Source: Sphingomonas_Q fennica_A (GTDB lineage: Bacteria > Pseudomonadota > Alphaproteobacteria > Sphingomonadales > Sphingomonadaceae). Taken from it: DNA of 64,000 nucleotides. The stretch is from NCBI GenBank assembly GCA_036946415.1, contig JAQIJD010000008.1, positions 62,001-126,000 of the forward strand, read 5' to 3'. The position numbers and the translations under genes are program-made. Under the pieces are notes generated by a model, which saw only the letters and a list, made by a program, of their open reading frames with translations, was not told the origin of the DNA and searched no databases. Below are positions 18,401-27,457 of this stretch, in pieces (position 1 is the first letter of the stretch; every line of letters starts with the position of its first letter).

Positions 18401-19590
18401 CGGACGTGGGCGGGACGCTGGCCGATCCGGCGATCCGCGGCCTGCTGCGCACCGAAGCCGCCCGGCTGGAAAGCGCGGTGACTGGCACGGTCGTCACCAA
18501 CATCGCCGCCGCGGGCCGCTTCACCGGATCGACGCTGGTGCTGGACCGGATAGCGGGCGCTACGCCCGAAGGCGGCAAGGTCAGCGGGCGCGGGCAGTTC
18601 GGCTTTTCGGGCGCGCGCGGCTTCACCATGGATCTGGCCCTGGAGGCGGACCAGGCGCAACTCCTCAACCGCGACGACATCGGCGCGACCGTGACCGGCC
18701 CGCTGACGCTGACGCTGGGACCGGGCGGCGGTACGATCGGCGGCGACGTGCTGCTCGATCGCAGCCGCTTCCGCCTCGGCAGCGCGGCGGCGGCGGAGAT
18801 CCCGCGCCTGCCCGTCACCGAGATCAACCGCCCGGCCGACGAGGCGGAGGACGAGGCGCCCGCCGTGCCGTGGAAGCTGGCGCTGAAGGCGCGCGCGCCC
18901 AACCGGCTGATGGTGCGCGGCCTCGGCCTCGACAGCGAATGGCGGGCGGACCTGACGATCGGCGGCGATGTCGAGAACCCCGCGATCGGCGGGCGGGCGG
19001 TGCTGATGCGCGGCGGCTACCAGTTCGCCGGGCGGCGGTTCGATCTCGATCGCGGCACGATCCGCTTCACCGGCGCGGCGCCGGCCGACCCGATCCTCGA
19101 CATCGTGGCGCGCGCCGGCATCCAGGGTCTGACCGCGACGATCCACGTCACCGGCACCGGCCAGCGCCCCGACATCGCGTTCGAGAGCATACCGGCGCTG
19201 CCCGAGGACGAACTGCTGTCGCGCCTGCTGTTCGGCACCTCGATCACCAATCTGTCGGCGCCCGAGGCGGTGCAGCTGGCCGCCGCGGTCGCGTCCCTGC
19301 GCGACGGCGGGGGCGGGGGGCTGGGGCTGGACCCGATCAACGCCATCCGCCGCGCGACTGGCCTCGATCGCCTGCGCATCCTGCCCGCCGACGCGACGAC
19401 GGGGCAGGGCACGTCGGTGGCGGCGGGCAAATATATCGGGCGGCGGACCTATGTGGAGCTGATCACCGACGGCGCCGGCTATTCGGCGACGCGGGTCGAG
19501 TTCCAGATCACGCGCTGGCTGTCGGTCCTGTCGACGATCTCAACGATCGGGCGGCAGAGCGCCAACGTGCGGGTGTCGCGGGATTATTGA
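15456..19590 (+). CDS. tamB: TamB-like translocation/assembly module protein, one frameshift
   Basis: The restored protein is ~1377 aa, in the usual TamB range. It has an N-terminal membrane anchor (residues ~5-25, VGLALAAIVLLVLAALLAID), then a very long beta-rich periplasmic body. It ends with the conserved TamB C-terminal domain: ILDIVARAGIQGLTATIHV, then PALPEDELLSRLLFGTSIT. An extra G near 17106 (cgcGgtggac) breaks the frame between ...IAGEGLRR and VDGTFRFTGRG. The rest is open to 19590. TamB is thought to form a groove that moves phospholipid between membranes. It is translationally coupled to tamA. The 3' end of the gene is partly duplicated downstream (19741-19806). Confidence 0.87.
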
Positions 19591-19601
19591 GGGCGGTTCG
19601 G

Positions 19602-19922
19602 TTCACGCGGAGGCGCGGAGACGCGGAGGGGGATCGCCTTGCCGCGCTGTCGGCGTTCATGACGTGCGACGCATATGGGGCGCCGACGCGCTCGAGGCAC
19701 CTCCGCGTCCTCCGCGCCTCCGCGTGAAATCAAATCTACGGCCGTCAGTATCGTCGACGACGTCCGCAGACGTGCGGGTGCCGCGGGATTGGCAAGAGCA
19801 GTTTGGTTCACGCGGAGGCGCGGAGACGCGGAGGGGGATCGCCTTGCCGCGCCGCCTGTGTTCATACCTTGCTGCTTCTATAGAGCGCTGACGCGCTCGA
19901 TACCTCTCCGCGCCTCCGCGGG
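19602..19922. repeat. Two type-B palindromes with a duplicated tamB 3'-end fragment between them
   Basis: The 334 bases between tamB and the M23 peptidase gene hold no gene. Palindromes lie at 19602-19728 and 19807-19922. Both open with ttcacgcggaggcgcgg, continue acgcggagggggatcgcc, and end with cgcctccgcg. The bases before the second copy (acgtgcgggtgccgcgggatt, 19771-19790) repeat the last codons of tamB (acgtgcgggtgtcgcgggatt) at the same distance from the palindrome. The second unit is therefore a tandem duplication of ~205 bases that took the end of the gene with it. Confidence 0.88.
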
Positions 19923-19924
19923 GA

Positions 19925-21202
19925 TCAGATTTGCCCGGCTCGCGCCACGTCGATCCGGTCGCGTTCGCGGCCGAAGTCGATCAGGGCCTTGCCGGACAGA
20001 ATGGTCTGGCCGGTCGCCTCGATCGTGGCGGGATCGACCGGCTGGCCGCCGACATGGACTTCGTAATGGAGGTGGGGGCCGGTCGAGCGGCCGGTGGTGC
20101 CGACCTCGCCGATCTCCTGCCCCTGCGCCACGCGCGCGCCGTGGCCGGCGATGCCGGGCATGAAGCGGTTGAGGTGCATGTAGACCGTCTCCATGCCATT
20201 GTCGTGGCGGAGGCGGATCCAGTTGCCGGCACTGTCGGACGGGACCGCGCTTTCGATCACGCCATTGCCCGAGGCGTAGACGGGCGTGCCGATCGCGGCG
20301 GCGAAATCGACGCCGCGGTGGAGCTTCTGGAAGCCCAGCACCGGGTGCGTGCGCATCCCGAAGGTGGAGGAGACGCGCGCGCCATCGACCGGCGTGCGCA
20401 TCAGCGCGCTGACGACGCTGCGCCCGCTCGAATCGAACCAGCCCGGTTCGGCGCCGGGGGGCGTGTAGCGATAGACGGCGGCGCTCTTCCCCGCGGTCGT
20501 CATCGCCGCATAGAGGAGGCGCGGGGGGCCGATCGCCTGCCCGGCATTGTCGACCTTCTGCTCGAACGCCGCCTCGAAGGCGTCGCCGCGGTGGACGTCG
20601 CGCTGGAAATCGAAATCGAAGGCGAGCGCCTTGGCGAATTCGGGGATCAGGCTGTCGTTGATGCCGACCGCGACCGCGGAGGAATAGAAGCTCTCGGCAT
20701 CCATCAGCCCGCGGCGGACGAGGACGTTCGTCGCCAGATCGGCCGCCACCCGCCGCCCGGCGAAGCCCTGCCCGCGCGCGGTGACGGCCATGCCCGATCC
20801 ATCCGCGTTGGAAAGTTCCAGGCGGAGGAGGTGCGGCTTCGGATCGGCGGACAGGGTGAGGGCGGCGCGCACCTCGCCGGCGGGGGCGAGGCCGGGCCGG
20901 GCGGCGGCGACGGCGGCATGCGCCTCGGCGGCGGCGACGCCGCTGGCGATCAGCGCCTCGCCGAGCGACGCCGCATCGGGCAGCACCATCGTGCGGACGA
21001 CATGCGCCGGGCCGGGCGCCTCGGCCACCAGTGCCTGTTCGGCGCGGCGCATCGTCCAGGCCGAGATCGCGCCTGCCGCCAGCACCGCCGCCGAGGCGGC
21101 GAGCGCGATCGCCATGCGCGGCCGCCGGGCACCGCGGCGCGGCGCCGGCTCCACCCAGGTCAGCGGATCGAACGACAGGCCCTGCCAGATGTCCGTCGCC
21201 AT
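19925..21202 (-). CDS. M23 family metallopeptidase (LytM-type peptidoglycan endopeptidase)
   Basis: The product is 425 aa. There is a cytoplasmic tail, a single membrane anchor at residues ~30-49 (MAIALAASAAVLAAGAISAW), a periplasmic linker region, and a C-terminal LytM domain. The zinc-site motifs are LHRGVDFAA (HxxxD) and GPHLHYEVHVGG (HxH). Both are intact, so it should be an active endopeptidase rather than a degenerate EnvC-like activator. MATDIWQGLSF at 21202 is taken as the start. A longer in-frame version to 21265 adds 21 residues without family likeness. Confidence 0.88.
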   Translation of the reverse strand: MATDIWQGLSFDPLTWVEPAPRRGARRPRMAIALAASAAVLAAGAISAWTMRRAEQALVAEAPGPAHVVRTMVLPDAASLGEALIASGVAAAEAHAAVAAARPGLAPAGEVRAALTLSADPKPHLLRLELSNADGSGMAVTARGQGFAGRRVAADLATNVLVRRGLMDAESFYSSAVAVGINDSLIPEFAKALAFDFDFQRDVHRGDAFEAAFEQKVDNAGQAIGPPRLLYAAMTTAGKSAAVYRYTPPGAEPGWFDSSGRSVVSALMRTPVDGARVSSTFGMRTHPVLGFQKLHRGVDFAAAIGTPVYASGNGVIESAVPSDSAGNWIRLRHDNGMETVYMHLNRFMPGIAGHGARVAQGQEIGEVGTTGRSTGPHLHYEVHVGGQPVDPATIEATGQTILSGKALIDFGRERDRIDVARAGQI

Positions 21203-21333
21203 CGCCCCCAGTCCCTCCCCCGATCGCCGATCGATAGCCCGGATATGGCCGGATCGGAAGCGCATCGCTTGCGGCGGCGGCGGGGAGGGAGCTAAGAGGA
21301 GCGGGGCCGGCCGTGCCGCCGGGGGGAGCGCCA

Positions 21334-23274
21334 GTGGCCGATCAGGACAATTCGCCCGACGACGAGGATCGCACCGTCTTCATGCCGGGCGGCACTGGCG
21401 CGCCGCCCGCCGGATCGCCCCCTTCCGCCCCGCCTTCCTCGCCGCCGCCCCCGGCCGCGCCGCCGCCGTTCGGCAGCGCGACCGCCTTTCCCGCCGCAGT
21501 GCCGGTGCGTGCGGACGGGATCAAGGTTGGCGACGTGCTCAACCACATCTTCGAGGTGCGGCGCTTCATCGCCCGCGGCGGCATGGGCGAGGTGTTCGAG
21601 GGCATCAACGTGACGAGCGACGAGCGCGTCGCGATCAAGGTGATGCTGCCGGCGCTCGCCGCTGATCCCAACATCCAGGCGATGTTCCGCAAGGAAGCGC
21701 GCACGCTGACGCGGCTCAACAGCCCGGCGCTGGTGCAATATCGCGTGCTGGCGCAGGAGCCGCAGCTCGGCGTCTTCTACATCGTCACCGAATATATCGA
21801 CGGGCAGAACCTCTGCGACCTGCTGGGCACGCTGAAGCCCGATGCGGACGAGCTGATCGCGCTGACCCGCCGGCTGGCGACGGGCCTCCACGCCGCCCAC
21901 GCGCTGGGCGCGATCCACCGCGACATCTCGCCCGACAACGTGCTCTTGGAAGGCGGGCGGCTGGCGGGCGCCAAGATCATCGATTTCGGCATCGCCAAGG
22001 ATACCGATCCCGGCTCCAAGACGATCGTCGGCGACGGTTTCGCCGGCAAGCTCGGCTATGTCGCGCCCGAGCAGCTGGGCGATTTCGATCGGCAGATCGG
22101 GCCGTGGACCGACGTCTACAGCCTCGGCCTCGTCATCCTGGCGGTGGCGACGGGGCGGAACCCGGACATCGGCGGCAGCTTCGTCGAGGCGATCGAGAAG
22201 CGCCGCAAGGGGCCGGACCTGTCGGGCGTGCCCGATCGTATCCGCCCGATCCTCGAACGGATGCTGGCGCCCGATCCGGCGCGGCGCGTGCGATCGATGG
22301 ACGAACTGCTCGACCTGCTGCGGGAGGAAGCGCCGCGCCGGGCGGCGGCGCCCGCGCCGTCGCCGCCGGCGAAGGGTCCGCCGCCACCGGCAGCGGCCCC
22401 CGCACCGAAGCCGGCCAAGGGCGGTTCGGGCAAGATCGTCGCCGGCGCGGTGGCGGGCGGCGTGGCGCTACTGGGCGTGGCCGGCTTCATCGCCTTTGGC
22501 GGCGGCCCGTCCACGCCCGAGCCGGCCGCCCCGCCCGCATCCGCCGCCGCCGATCCGGCCGGGCAGGCGCGCGTCGCGATCGGCCGGGCGCTGCCGGGCA
22601 TCGGCTGCACCTGGCTCGACCTCAGCGACGCCACCGCCGGCCCCGGCGGGGTGACGGCGCGGCTGGCGGGCGTCGCGGGGCGGCCGGCGGAGGCGCAGGC
22701 CGCGGTGGCGCGCGCTGCGCAGGCGGCAGGCGTGCCGCTGGCGGCGGCGGACTTTTCGGACGTGGCGCCGATCAGCGCCTCCGAATGCCAGTCGATCGAT
22801 GCCTTCCGCGCGATCCGCAGCGACGGCCCGCCGCGCCTCTCCGTTCCCCAGCGCAAGTTCGAGATGGGGCGCCTGCCCGCCGACAGCCCCAAGGCGGGAC
22901 AGATCGGTGCGCGGGTGATCGTCAGCCTCGATACCGGCGGGGCGGGGGATTTCGCGCTCTACGGGATCGAACCTTCGGGCGAGGTCTCGTCCGTCATCCC
23001 CGATCGCGCGGCGATGCAGGCGTTGCTGGTGCCGGGATCGCCCGTGGCCGACCTGGGCGGGGGGCGCTACCGCTTGCAGGTCGATGCCGATCACGACGGC
23101 TGGTCGGGCTTCGTGCTGCTGACCGGGCGCGGCGGCTTCGCGGACGACCTGGTCGTCAGCAAGCCCGGCGCCCGCCCCGCCGGCTGGGCCGACCGCTTCG
23201 CCGCCGCCGCCCGCGCCAACGGCTGGAAGGCCGAGATGGTGTGGTTCAAGATGATCGACGAAGTGCCGAACTAG
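21334..23274 (+). CDS. Serine/threonine protein kinase with membrane anchor and DUF4384-like periplasmic domain
   Basis: The product is 646 aa. A Pro-rich N-terminus carries the TVFMPGG segment common in FHA-binding partners. The Hanks-type kinase domain (~residues 65-330) has GGMGEVFEG, Lys102 (AIKVM), the HRDISPDN loop with Asp197, and Asp217 of DFG. A Pro/Ala linker leads to one transmembrane helix (~367-389). The outer part ends in a DUF4384-like domain (FALYGIEPSGEVSSVIPD). A GTG start at 21334 is preferred because a GGGGGAG ribosome site precedes it; GTG 21313 is the alternative. FHA and OmpA genes follow, an arrangement known from type VI secretion (PpkA-like) signalling. Confidence 0.87.
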   Translation: MADQDNSPDDEDRTVFMPGGTGAPPAGSPPSAPPSSPPPPAAPPPFGSATAFPAAVPVRADGIKVGDVLNHIFEVRRFIARGGMGEVFEGINVTSDERVAIKVMLPALAADPNIQAMFRKEARTLTRLNSPALVQYRVLAQEPQLGVFYIVTEYIDGQNLCDLLGTLKPDADELIALTRRLATGLHAAHALGAIHRDISPDNVLLEGGRLAGAKIIDFGIAKDTDPGSKTIVGDGFAGKLGYVAPEQLGDFDRQIGPWTDVYSLGLVILAVATGRNPDIGGSFVEAIEKRRKGPDLSGVPDRIRPILERMLAPDPARRVRSMDELLDLLREEAPRRAAAPAPSPPAKGPPPPAAAPAPKPAKGGSGKIVAGAVAGGVALLGVAGFIAFGGGPSTPEPAAPPASAAADPAGQARVAIGRALPGIGCTWLDLSDATAGPGGVTARLAGVAGRPAEAQAAVARAAQAAGVPLAAADFSDVAPISASECQSIDAFRAIRSDGPPRLSVPQRKFEMGRLPADSPKAGQIGARVIVSLDTGGAGDFALYGIEPSGEVSSVIPDRAAMQALLVPGSPVADLGGGRYRLQVDADHDGWSGFVLLTGRGGFADDLVVSKPGARPAGWADRFAAAARANGWKAEMVWFKMIDEVPN

Positions 23275-23286
23275 GGCGGAGCGGGC

Positions 23287-23397
23287 CTCCCCTCCCTGAA
23301 AGGGAGGGGCTGGGGGTGGGTTCGCTGCGAGGCTCGGTTCCGCCCGTCAACGGGCGAACCCACCCCCGTCCCCTCCCTTTCAGGAAGGGGAGAGATT
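23287..23397. repeat. Palindromic intergenic repeat, type A (copy 2)
   Basis: CCCTCCCTGAAAGGGAGGGG and its near reverse complement (ccctccctttcaggaaggggag) flank a paired inner section (gggtgggttcg / cgaacccaccc). It lies between convergent genes (kinase and FHA protein), where a strong hairpin could serve as a bidirectional terminator. Confidence 0.88.
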
Positions 23398-23477
23398 CTG
23401 GCGATCTGCGGGAGGCGGATCGGCTGGGCGCGGGGCTTGTCGGCCGTGTTGCCGCGTGACCACCCAACCGGAAGCGA

Positions 23478-24164
23478 TCAGGCGTCTGCCGACAATTGCT
23501 CGTAGCTGGTGCGGAAGGCGCGGGCGAACGTCTTCGGAAAGTCGTCCGCCAGCCCTGCGCGTTCGGGGGCGAGCGTGGCGATCGTCTCGCGCAGCGCCGC
23601 CTGCATCGCCTTGAGCGCCGCGGCATTGTGGCGATCGATCGCGTCGATCGCGGCCTGCACCGCATCGGCGGCTGCGGGCGCGGGGAGGGCGGCTAGGGCG
23701 GCCGCCGCCGCTTTGGGGTCTGCTGCGGCGAAGGGGTTGGCGGCAATCCGCTGGGAGGGCCTGGCGCCAAGTTCGGCGACCTGCCGGGTGCGGACGGCGA
23801 GAAGCCGGTGGACGCCGGCAACTAGCGCTGCGGTCGGCGTCGCGCTCGCGGCGGCGGCGGGGGCGGCAGCAGCCTCCGAGACGGCGATGTCGTAGCCGCC
23901 GATCCGGATCACGTCCCCGGCGACGAGGGGGCGGGGGGCGCGCACCGCCTCCCCGTTGACGCTGGTGCCGTTGGTGCTGGTGTCGGCGATCATCCAGCGG
24001 CCGGCGATGTTGCGGATCGCGGCGTGGCGCGAGGAGACCTGCTGCGTCGGATCGGGCAGCACCATATCCGCCTCGGCGGCGCGGCCGATCACGATGTCGC
24101 GCCCTTCGGCGAGGCGGACGGGCGGCGCGCGATCGCTGCCGACGAGCGAGAGGAGGAGCGACAT
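23478..24164 (-). CDS. FHA domain protein with TagH-like C-terminal domain
   Basis: The product is 228 aa. An N-terminal forkhead-associated domain (~residues 20-95) has the phosphothreonine-binding GR (DIVIGRAAEADM), SSRHAAI and TSTNGTSVNGE motifs. The C-terminal ~95 residues (ANPFAAADPKAAAAALAA ... LKAMQAALRETIATL ... FARAFRTSYEQL) resemble a shortened form of the C-terminal domain of type VI secretion FHA proteins (TagH/ImpI). It would bind phosphorylated threonines, plausibly made by the kinase encoded next door on the other strand. The start at 24164 has AGGAGGAG upstream. Confidence 0.85.
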   Translation of the reverse strand: MSLLLSLVGSDRAPPVRLAEGRDIVIGRAAEADMVLPDPTQQVSSRHAAIRNIAGRWMIADTSTNGTSVNGEAVRAPRPLVAGDVIRIGGYDIAVSEAAAAPAAAASATPTAALVAGVHRLLAVRTRQVAELGARPSQRIAANPFAAADPKAAAAALAALPAPAAADAVQAAIDAIDRHNAAALKAMQAALRETIATLAPERAGLADDFPKTFARAFRTSYEQLSADA

Positions 24165-24301
24165 GTCGGCCTTTCGTGTAGCGGCCCACGCCGCTCCGGC
24201 CAAGCGGCGAGGGGTGCATTGTGCGCGGCGGGGCGAGCGCGTAGCCTGCCGCTAAATCCGGCCGATTCGATCCGTATCGGCCGGCGACGAGGATTGGGGG
24301 C

Positions 24302-24949
24302 ATGGGGATGCGCAAGGGATTGATCCTGCTGGCGGCGGCGGGGGCCGGAAGCTTCGGGGCGGCGGCGATGGCGGGCGCCCAGCCCGCGCGCACCAGCCCC
24401 GATCAGATCGTCTGCGCGATGACCGGCAGCTGTTCGGATCAGGCGATGTCGACCGATCGCCAGCTGACGGTGGGCGAGGAACGCTCGTTCAGCCTCGTCA
24501 AGCCGACGACCGCGGCCCCCGCCGCACCCGCCGCGCGATCGGCGGCCCCGGTGCGCGAGCGCGCCGTCTCGCGCACCGCCACGCTCCGCCAGCCGCCGCC
24601 GCGCCCCGCCTCGGGCCGGCTGGAGATGCTCGTCAACTTCGGGCTGGGATCGGCCGATCTGACCGAATCGAGCAAGGCCGAGGTGAAGTCGTTCGCCACG
24701 GCGATGACCTCGCCCGCGCTCGCCGGCATGCGCTTCGACGTGGAGGGGCATACCGACTCGCAGGGGTCGCGCGCGTACAATCTCGATCTTTCGCGCCGCC
24801 GCGCGCAGACGGTGGTCGATTATCTCGTCTCGCTAGGGATCGATCGCAGCCGCTTGCAGGCGGAAGGCTTCGGCTTCGATCGGCCGCGCGCGGGGCTTGC
24901 CGCCAGCGCCCCCGGCAACCGCCGCGTCGAATTCGTGAAGGCGAGCTGA
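24302..24949 (+). CDS. OmpA family peptidoglycan-binding protein
   Basis: The product is 215 aa. There is a signal peptide (MRKGLILLAAAGAGSF...AGAQ), a ~60-residue linker rich in Ala, Pro and Arg, and a C-terminal OmpA-like domain (~residues 105-215). The diaminopimelate-binding signature is clear: FDVEGHTDSQGSRAYNLDLS, then RRRAQTVVDYL. It should anchor to peptidoglycan in the periplasm. No lipobox is evident. It is divergent from the FHA gene and followed by a methyltransferase gene 23 bases later. Confidence 0.88.
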   Translation: MGMRKGLILLAAAGAGSFGAAAMAGAQPARTSPDQIVCAMTGSCSDQAMSTDRQLTVGEERSFSLVKPTTAAPAAPAARSAAPVRERAVSRTATLRQPPPRPASGRLEMLVNFGLGSADLTESSKAEVKSFATAMTSPALAGMRFDVEGHTDSQGSRAYNLDLSRRRAQTVVDYLVSLGIDRSRLQAEGFGFDRPRAGLAASAPGNRRVEFVKAS

Positions 24950-24972
24950 GCGGCCGTCCGCCGGAGCGCGGC

Positions 24973-26391
24973 GTGACCGATCGGGAGGCGTCGGCGCGGG
25001 CGGCCGCGGCCTATGACGCGACCGCCTATCCGCCGGGCGTCTTCCAGCAGACCCACCCCGGCCGCTTGGCGGCGATCGCGCGGCTGCACGGCCTGAGCCC
25101 GCCGCCGATCGAGACGGCGCGGGTGCTGGAACTGGGCGGCGGCGACGGGCTGAACCTCGCCGCACTGGCCGCGGCCTATCCGCAGATGCGATGCCTCAGC
25201 CTCGATATCGCGCCGCAGCCGGTGCTGGCGGGGCGCGCGCTGGCGGCGATGGCGGGGCTGGACAATATCCGCATCGACGTCGCCGACGTGCTGGATACGG
25301 CGACCACGCTCGAGGGACCGTTCGATTATGTGATCGCGCACGGCCTCTATGCCTGGGTGCCGGACGATGCGCGCGCGGCGACGATGGCGACGATCGCGCG
25401 CGTGCTGGCGCCCGACGGCGTCGCCTTCCTCTCCTACAACGCGCGGCCCGGCGGGCAGATACGCGCGATCCTGCGCGACATGGCGCTGTTCGCCGCGCGC
25501 GACGCGGCCGGGCCGGCCGAGCGGCTGGCACTGGGGCGGGCGGCGCTGCTGCGCTTCGCCGACGAGGAGGGCGAGCAGACGGCGCTGGCCGCGGGCATGC
25601 GCCAGCAGGCGCGGCTGATCGCCGAGCGGCCGGATGCGGTGCTGACGCATGACGAATTGAGCGGCCATTATCATCCGCAATCGCTGACCGAGGTAAGCGA
25701 TGCGGCGGCGGCGGTGGGCCTCGCCTATCTGAACGATGCCGAATTCCGCATCATGGAAGCGCTGCCCGGCACGGCATTGCCGCAGGCCGAGATGGTGGCC
25801 GAGCTGCAAGCGCTCGATCACCGGCATCTCGCCTTCTTCCGCAGCAGCCTGCTGGTGCGCGCCGATCGCGCGATCGGGCGGCGGCTGGACGTGGGTGGCG
25901 TCGCCGGCCTGTGGCTGGAAAGCCGGGCGGTGCGCCAGGGGGACGGGCGCAGCTTCCGCGTCGATGCGATCGCGTTCGAGATCGGCGACGACCGGATGTG
26001 CGAACTGATGGCGGCGGCGCAGGCGGTGTGGCCGGTGCGCGTGCCGCTGGCGCCGCTCAAGGGCGAGGCGGACCGGTTGGAGGCGTTCGTGCGGCTGCTC
26101 GACGCGCGCGTCATCCGCCTCCACGCCGGGCAGTTGCCGGTCGAGCCGCTGTCCGACCGGCCGCGCACGACCGGGCTTGTCCGCGCCCAGATCGCGCGCG
26201 GCGATCGTGACGTGGCGCGGCTCGACCAGTCGCTGACACGGATCGAGCCGTGGGCGGCGGGCCTGCTGCCGCTGCTCGACGGCACGCGCGACCGGCCGGC
26301 GATCGACCGGGCGTGGACGGCGGGGCGGGACGGCCGCGATCTCGCCACCGCGCTGGAGATGCTGCGGACGGCCGCCCTCCTCATTTCCTGA
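24973..26391 (+). CDS. Class I SAM-dependent methyltransferase with methyltransferase regulatory domain
   Basis: The product is 472 aa with a GTG start. The N-terminal half is a Rossmann methyltransferase: motif I ARVLELGGGDGLNLAAL, motif II LSLDIAPQPVL, and YVIAHGLYAWVPDD. The second half resembles the PKMT 'methyltransferase regulatory domain' (FRSSLLVRADRAIGRRL, then LWLESRAV). Some relatives modify outer-membrane protein lysines, but the target is not determinable here. It lies 23 bases after ompA on the same strand and may share its transcript. Confidence 0.83.
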   Translation: MTDREASARAAAAYDATAYPPGVFQQTHPGRLAAIARLHGLSPPPIETARVLELGGGDGLNLAALAAAYPQMRCLSLDIAPQPVLAGRALAAMAGLDNIRIDVADVLDTATTLEGPFDYVIAHGLYAWVPDDARAATMATIARVLAPDGVAFLSYNARPGGQIRAILRDMALFAARDAAGPAERLALGRAALLRFADEEGEQTALAAGMRQQARLIAERPDAVLTHDELSGHYHPQSLTEVSDAAAAVGLAYLNDAEFRIMEALPGTALPQAEMVAELQALDHRHLAFFRSSLLVRADRAIGRRLDVGGVAGLWLESRAVRQGDGRSFRVDAIAFEIGDDRMCELMAAAQAVWPVRVPLAPLKGEADRLEAFVRLLDARVIRLHAGQLPVEPLSDRPRTTGLVRAQIARGDRDVARLDQSLTRIEPWAAGLLPLLDGTRDRPAIDRAWTAGRDGRDLATALEMLRTAALLIS

Positions 26392-26438
26392 TCGATGCTT
26401 GACGCCACGGCCCCGCACCCTAATGAGCGCGGCCGATC

Positions 26439-27389
26439 ATGCCGTCATCATTCCGCAACAATCGCCTCGCGCTCGCCGCGGCGGCCCTTTTCGCAACGCC
26501 CGCCGTCGCCGCCACGCCGGCGCTGATCGACAGCGGCTACAGCCTGCCCCCCGGCGGAGCCGAGCCGATGGCCGGGCCGGAACCCCGGGCGCTGACCGAA
26601 CCGGCCGATCGCCTGCCGCCCGATCCGGCGCGCTACCGCACCTTCGGCGCGCAGTTCCGCACGGTGCGCACCGAGATGGTGGCGCTGACCGCCTATATGA
26701 CCGCGATCAATGCCATCAAGGCGGAGCGGATCGGCGCCTTCCACTTCAAGAAGGAAGGCTGGTTCGGCCGCAGCACCGAGAATGTCGGCGTCGACAAATT
26801 GACGCACGCCTTCAACACCTATGTTCTCGCCGAATTCCTGCAGACGCGTATCGCCCGCCGCACCGGCGGGGCCGATCGCAACGCGCTGACGGCGGCGCTG
26901 CTCGCGTCCGGCCTGATGGCCTATAGCGAGGTGTGGGATGCGGTGAAGCCGTCGAGCGGCTGGTCGATGGAGGATATCGTGATGAACAGCGCCGGCGCGC
27001 TGTTCTCCGTCGCGCGCAACACCGTGCCGGGCATGGAGGAGAAGCTCGATTTCCGGCTGCTGCTGGTGCCCAACAGCGAGGTCTACAGCTTCGGCGGGCG
27101 CAAGCATTATGCGCAGCAGCGCTATCTGATGGCGGTGAAGCTGGCCGGGTTCGCCGGGCTGGAGCGGACGCCGCTCCGCTACGTCGAACTGCACGGCGGC
27201 TATTATGCCAAGGATTTCTTGGACGAGGATCGCGAGCGCGGCATCGTGCCGAAGCGGCGGCTGTTCGTCGGCGTGGGCCTGAACTTGCAGGAAGCGCTGT
27301 TCCCGCGGCCGCGGACGGGCGTGCAGCGGGCGGCGCGCGAGGCGCTGAACTACCTCCAGGTGCCCTACACTGCCGTTCACGTTCATTAA
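26439..27389 (+). CDS. DUF2279 (YfiM-like) domain protein
   Basis: The product is 316 aa with a signal peptide (FRNNRLALAAAALFATPAVAA). The central part carries the family features DKLTHAFNTYVLAEF, the acidic AYSEVWDAVKPSSGWSMEDI and MNSAGALFSV. Function is unknown; the protein is expected in the periplasm or outer membrane. The last ~100 residues (RYVELHGGYYAKDF ... RLFVGVGLNLQEALF) are beta-rich and could associate with the outer membrane. A stem-loop follows the stop at 27394. Confidence 0.8.
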   Translation: MPSSFRNNRLALAAAALFATPAVAATPALIDSGYSLPPGGAEPMAGPEPRALTEPADRLPPDPARYRTFGAQFRTVRTEMVALTAYMTAINAIKAERIGAFHFKKEGWFGRSTENVGVDKLTHAFNTYVLAEFLQTRIARRTGGADRNALTAALLASGLMAYSEVWDAVKPSSGWSMEDIVMNSAGALFSVARNTVPGMEEKLDFRLLLVPNSEVYSFGGRKHYAQQRYLMAVKLAGFAGLERTPLRYVELHGGYYAKDFLDEDRERGIVPKRRLFVGVGLNLQEALFPRPRTGVQRAAREALNYLQVPYTAVHVH

Positions 27390-27393
27390 GGTC

Positions 27394-27413
27394 TGATCCG
27401 GCGAGCCGGATCA
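27394..27413. terminator. Perfect hairpin after the DUF2279 gene
   Basis: TGATCCGGC-GA-GCCGGATCA is an exact 9-bp stem with a 2-base gap, five bases after the stop. No T run follows, so it would act only as a weak or factor-assisted terminator or as an RNA-stabilising end. It lies between convergent genes. Confidence 0.55.
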
Positions 27414-27457
27414 GGGGCCGATGCCGCATCCACGTCAGTGGATCGAACCAAGCCCGA

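Noticed and set aside
16732..19146. A long (~800-codon) open frame on the minus strand opposite tamB
   Set aside because: It is a GC-driven antisense shadow: no domain or signal, Arg/His/Gln-rich composition, while the plus strand encodes a recognisable TamB domain. The same reasoning removes the other long antisense frames in this window.
21334..27389. A complete type VI secretion or defence island
   Set aside because: Only accessory-type proteins (kinase, FHA, OmpA) are present. No structural secretion genes, nucleases or defence signatures occur in the window.
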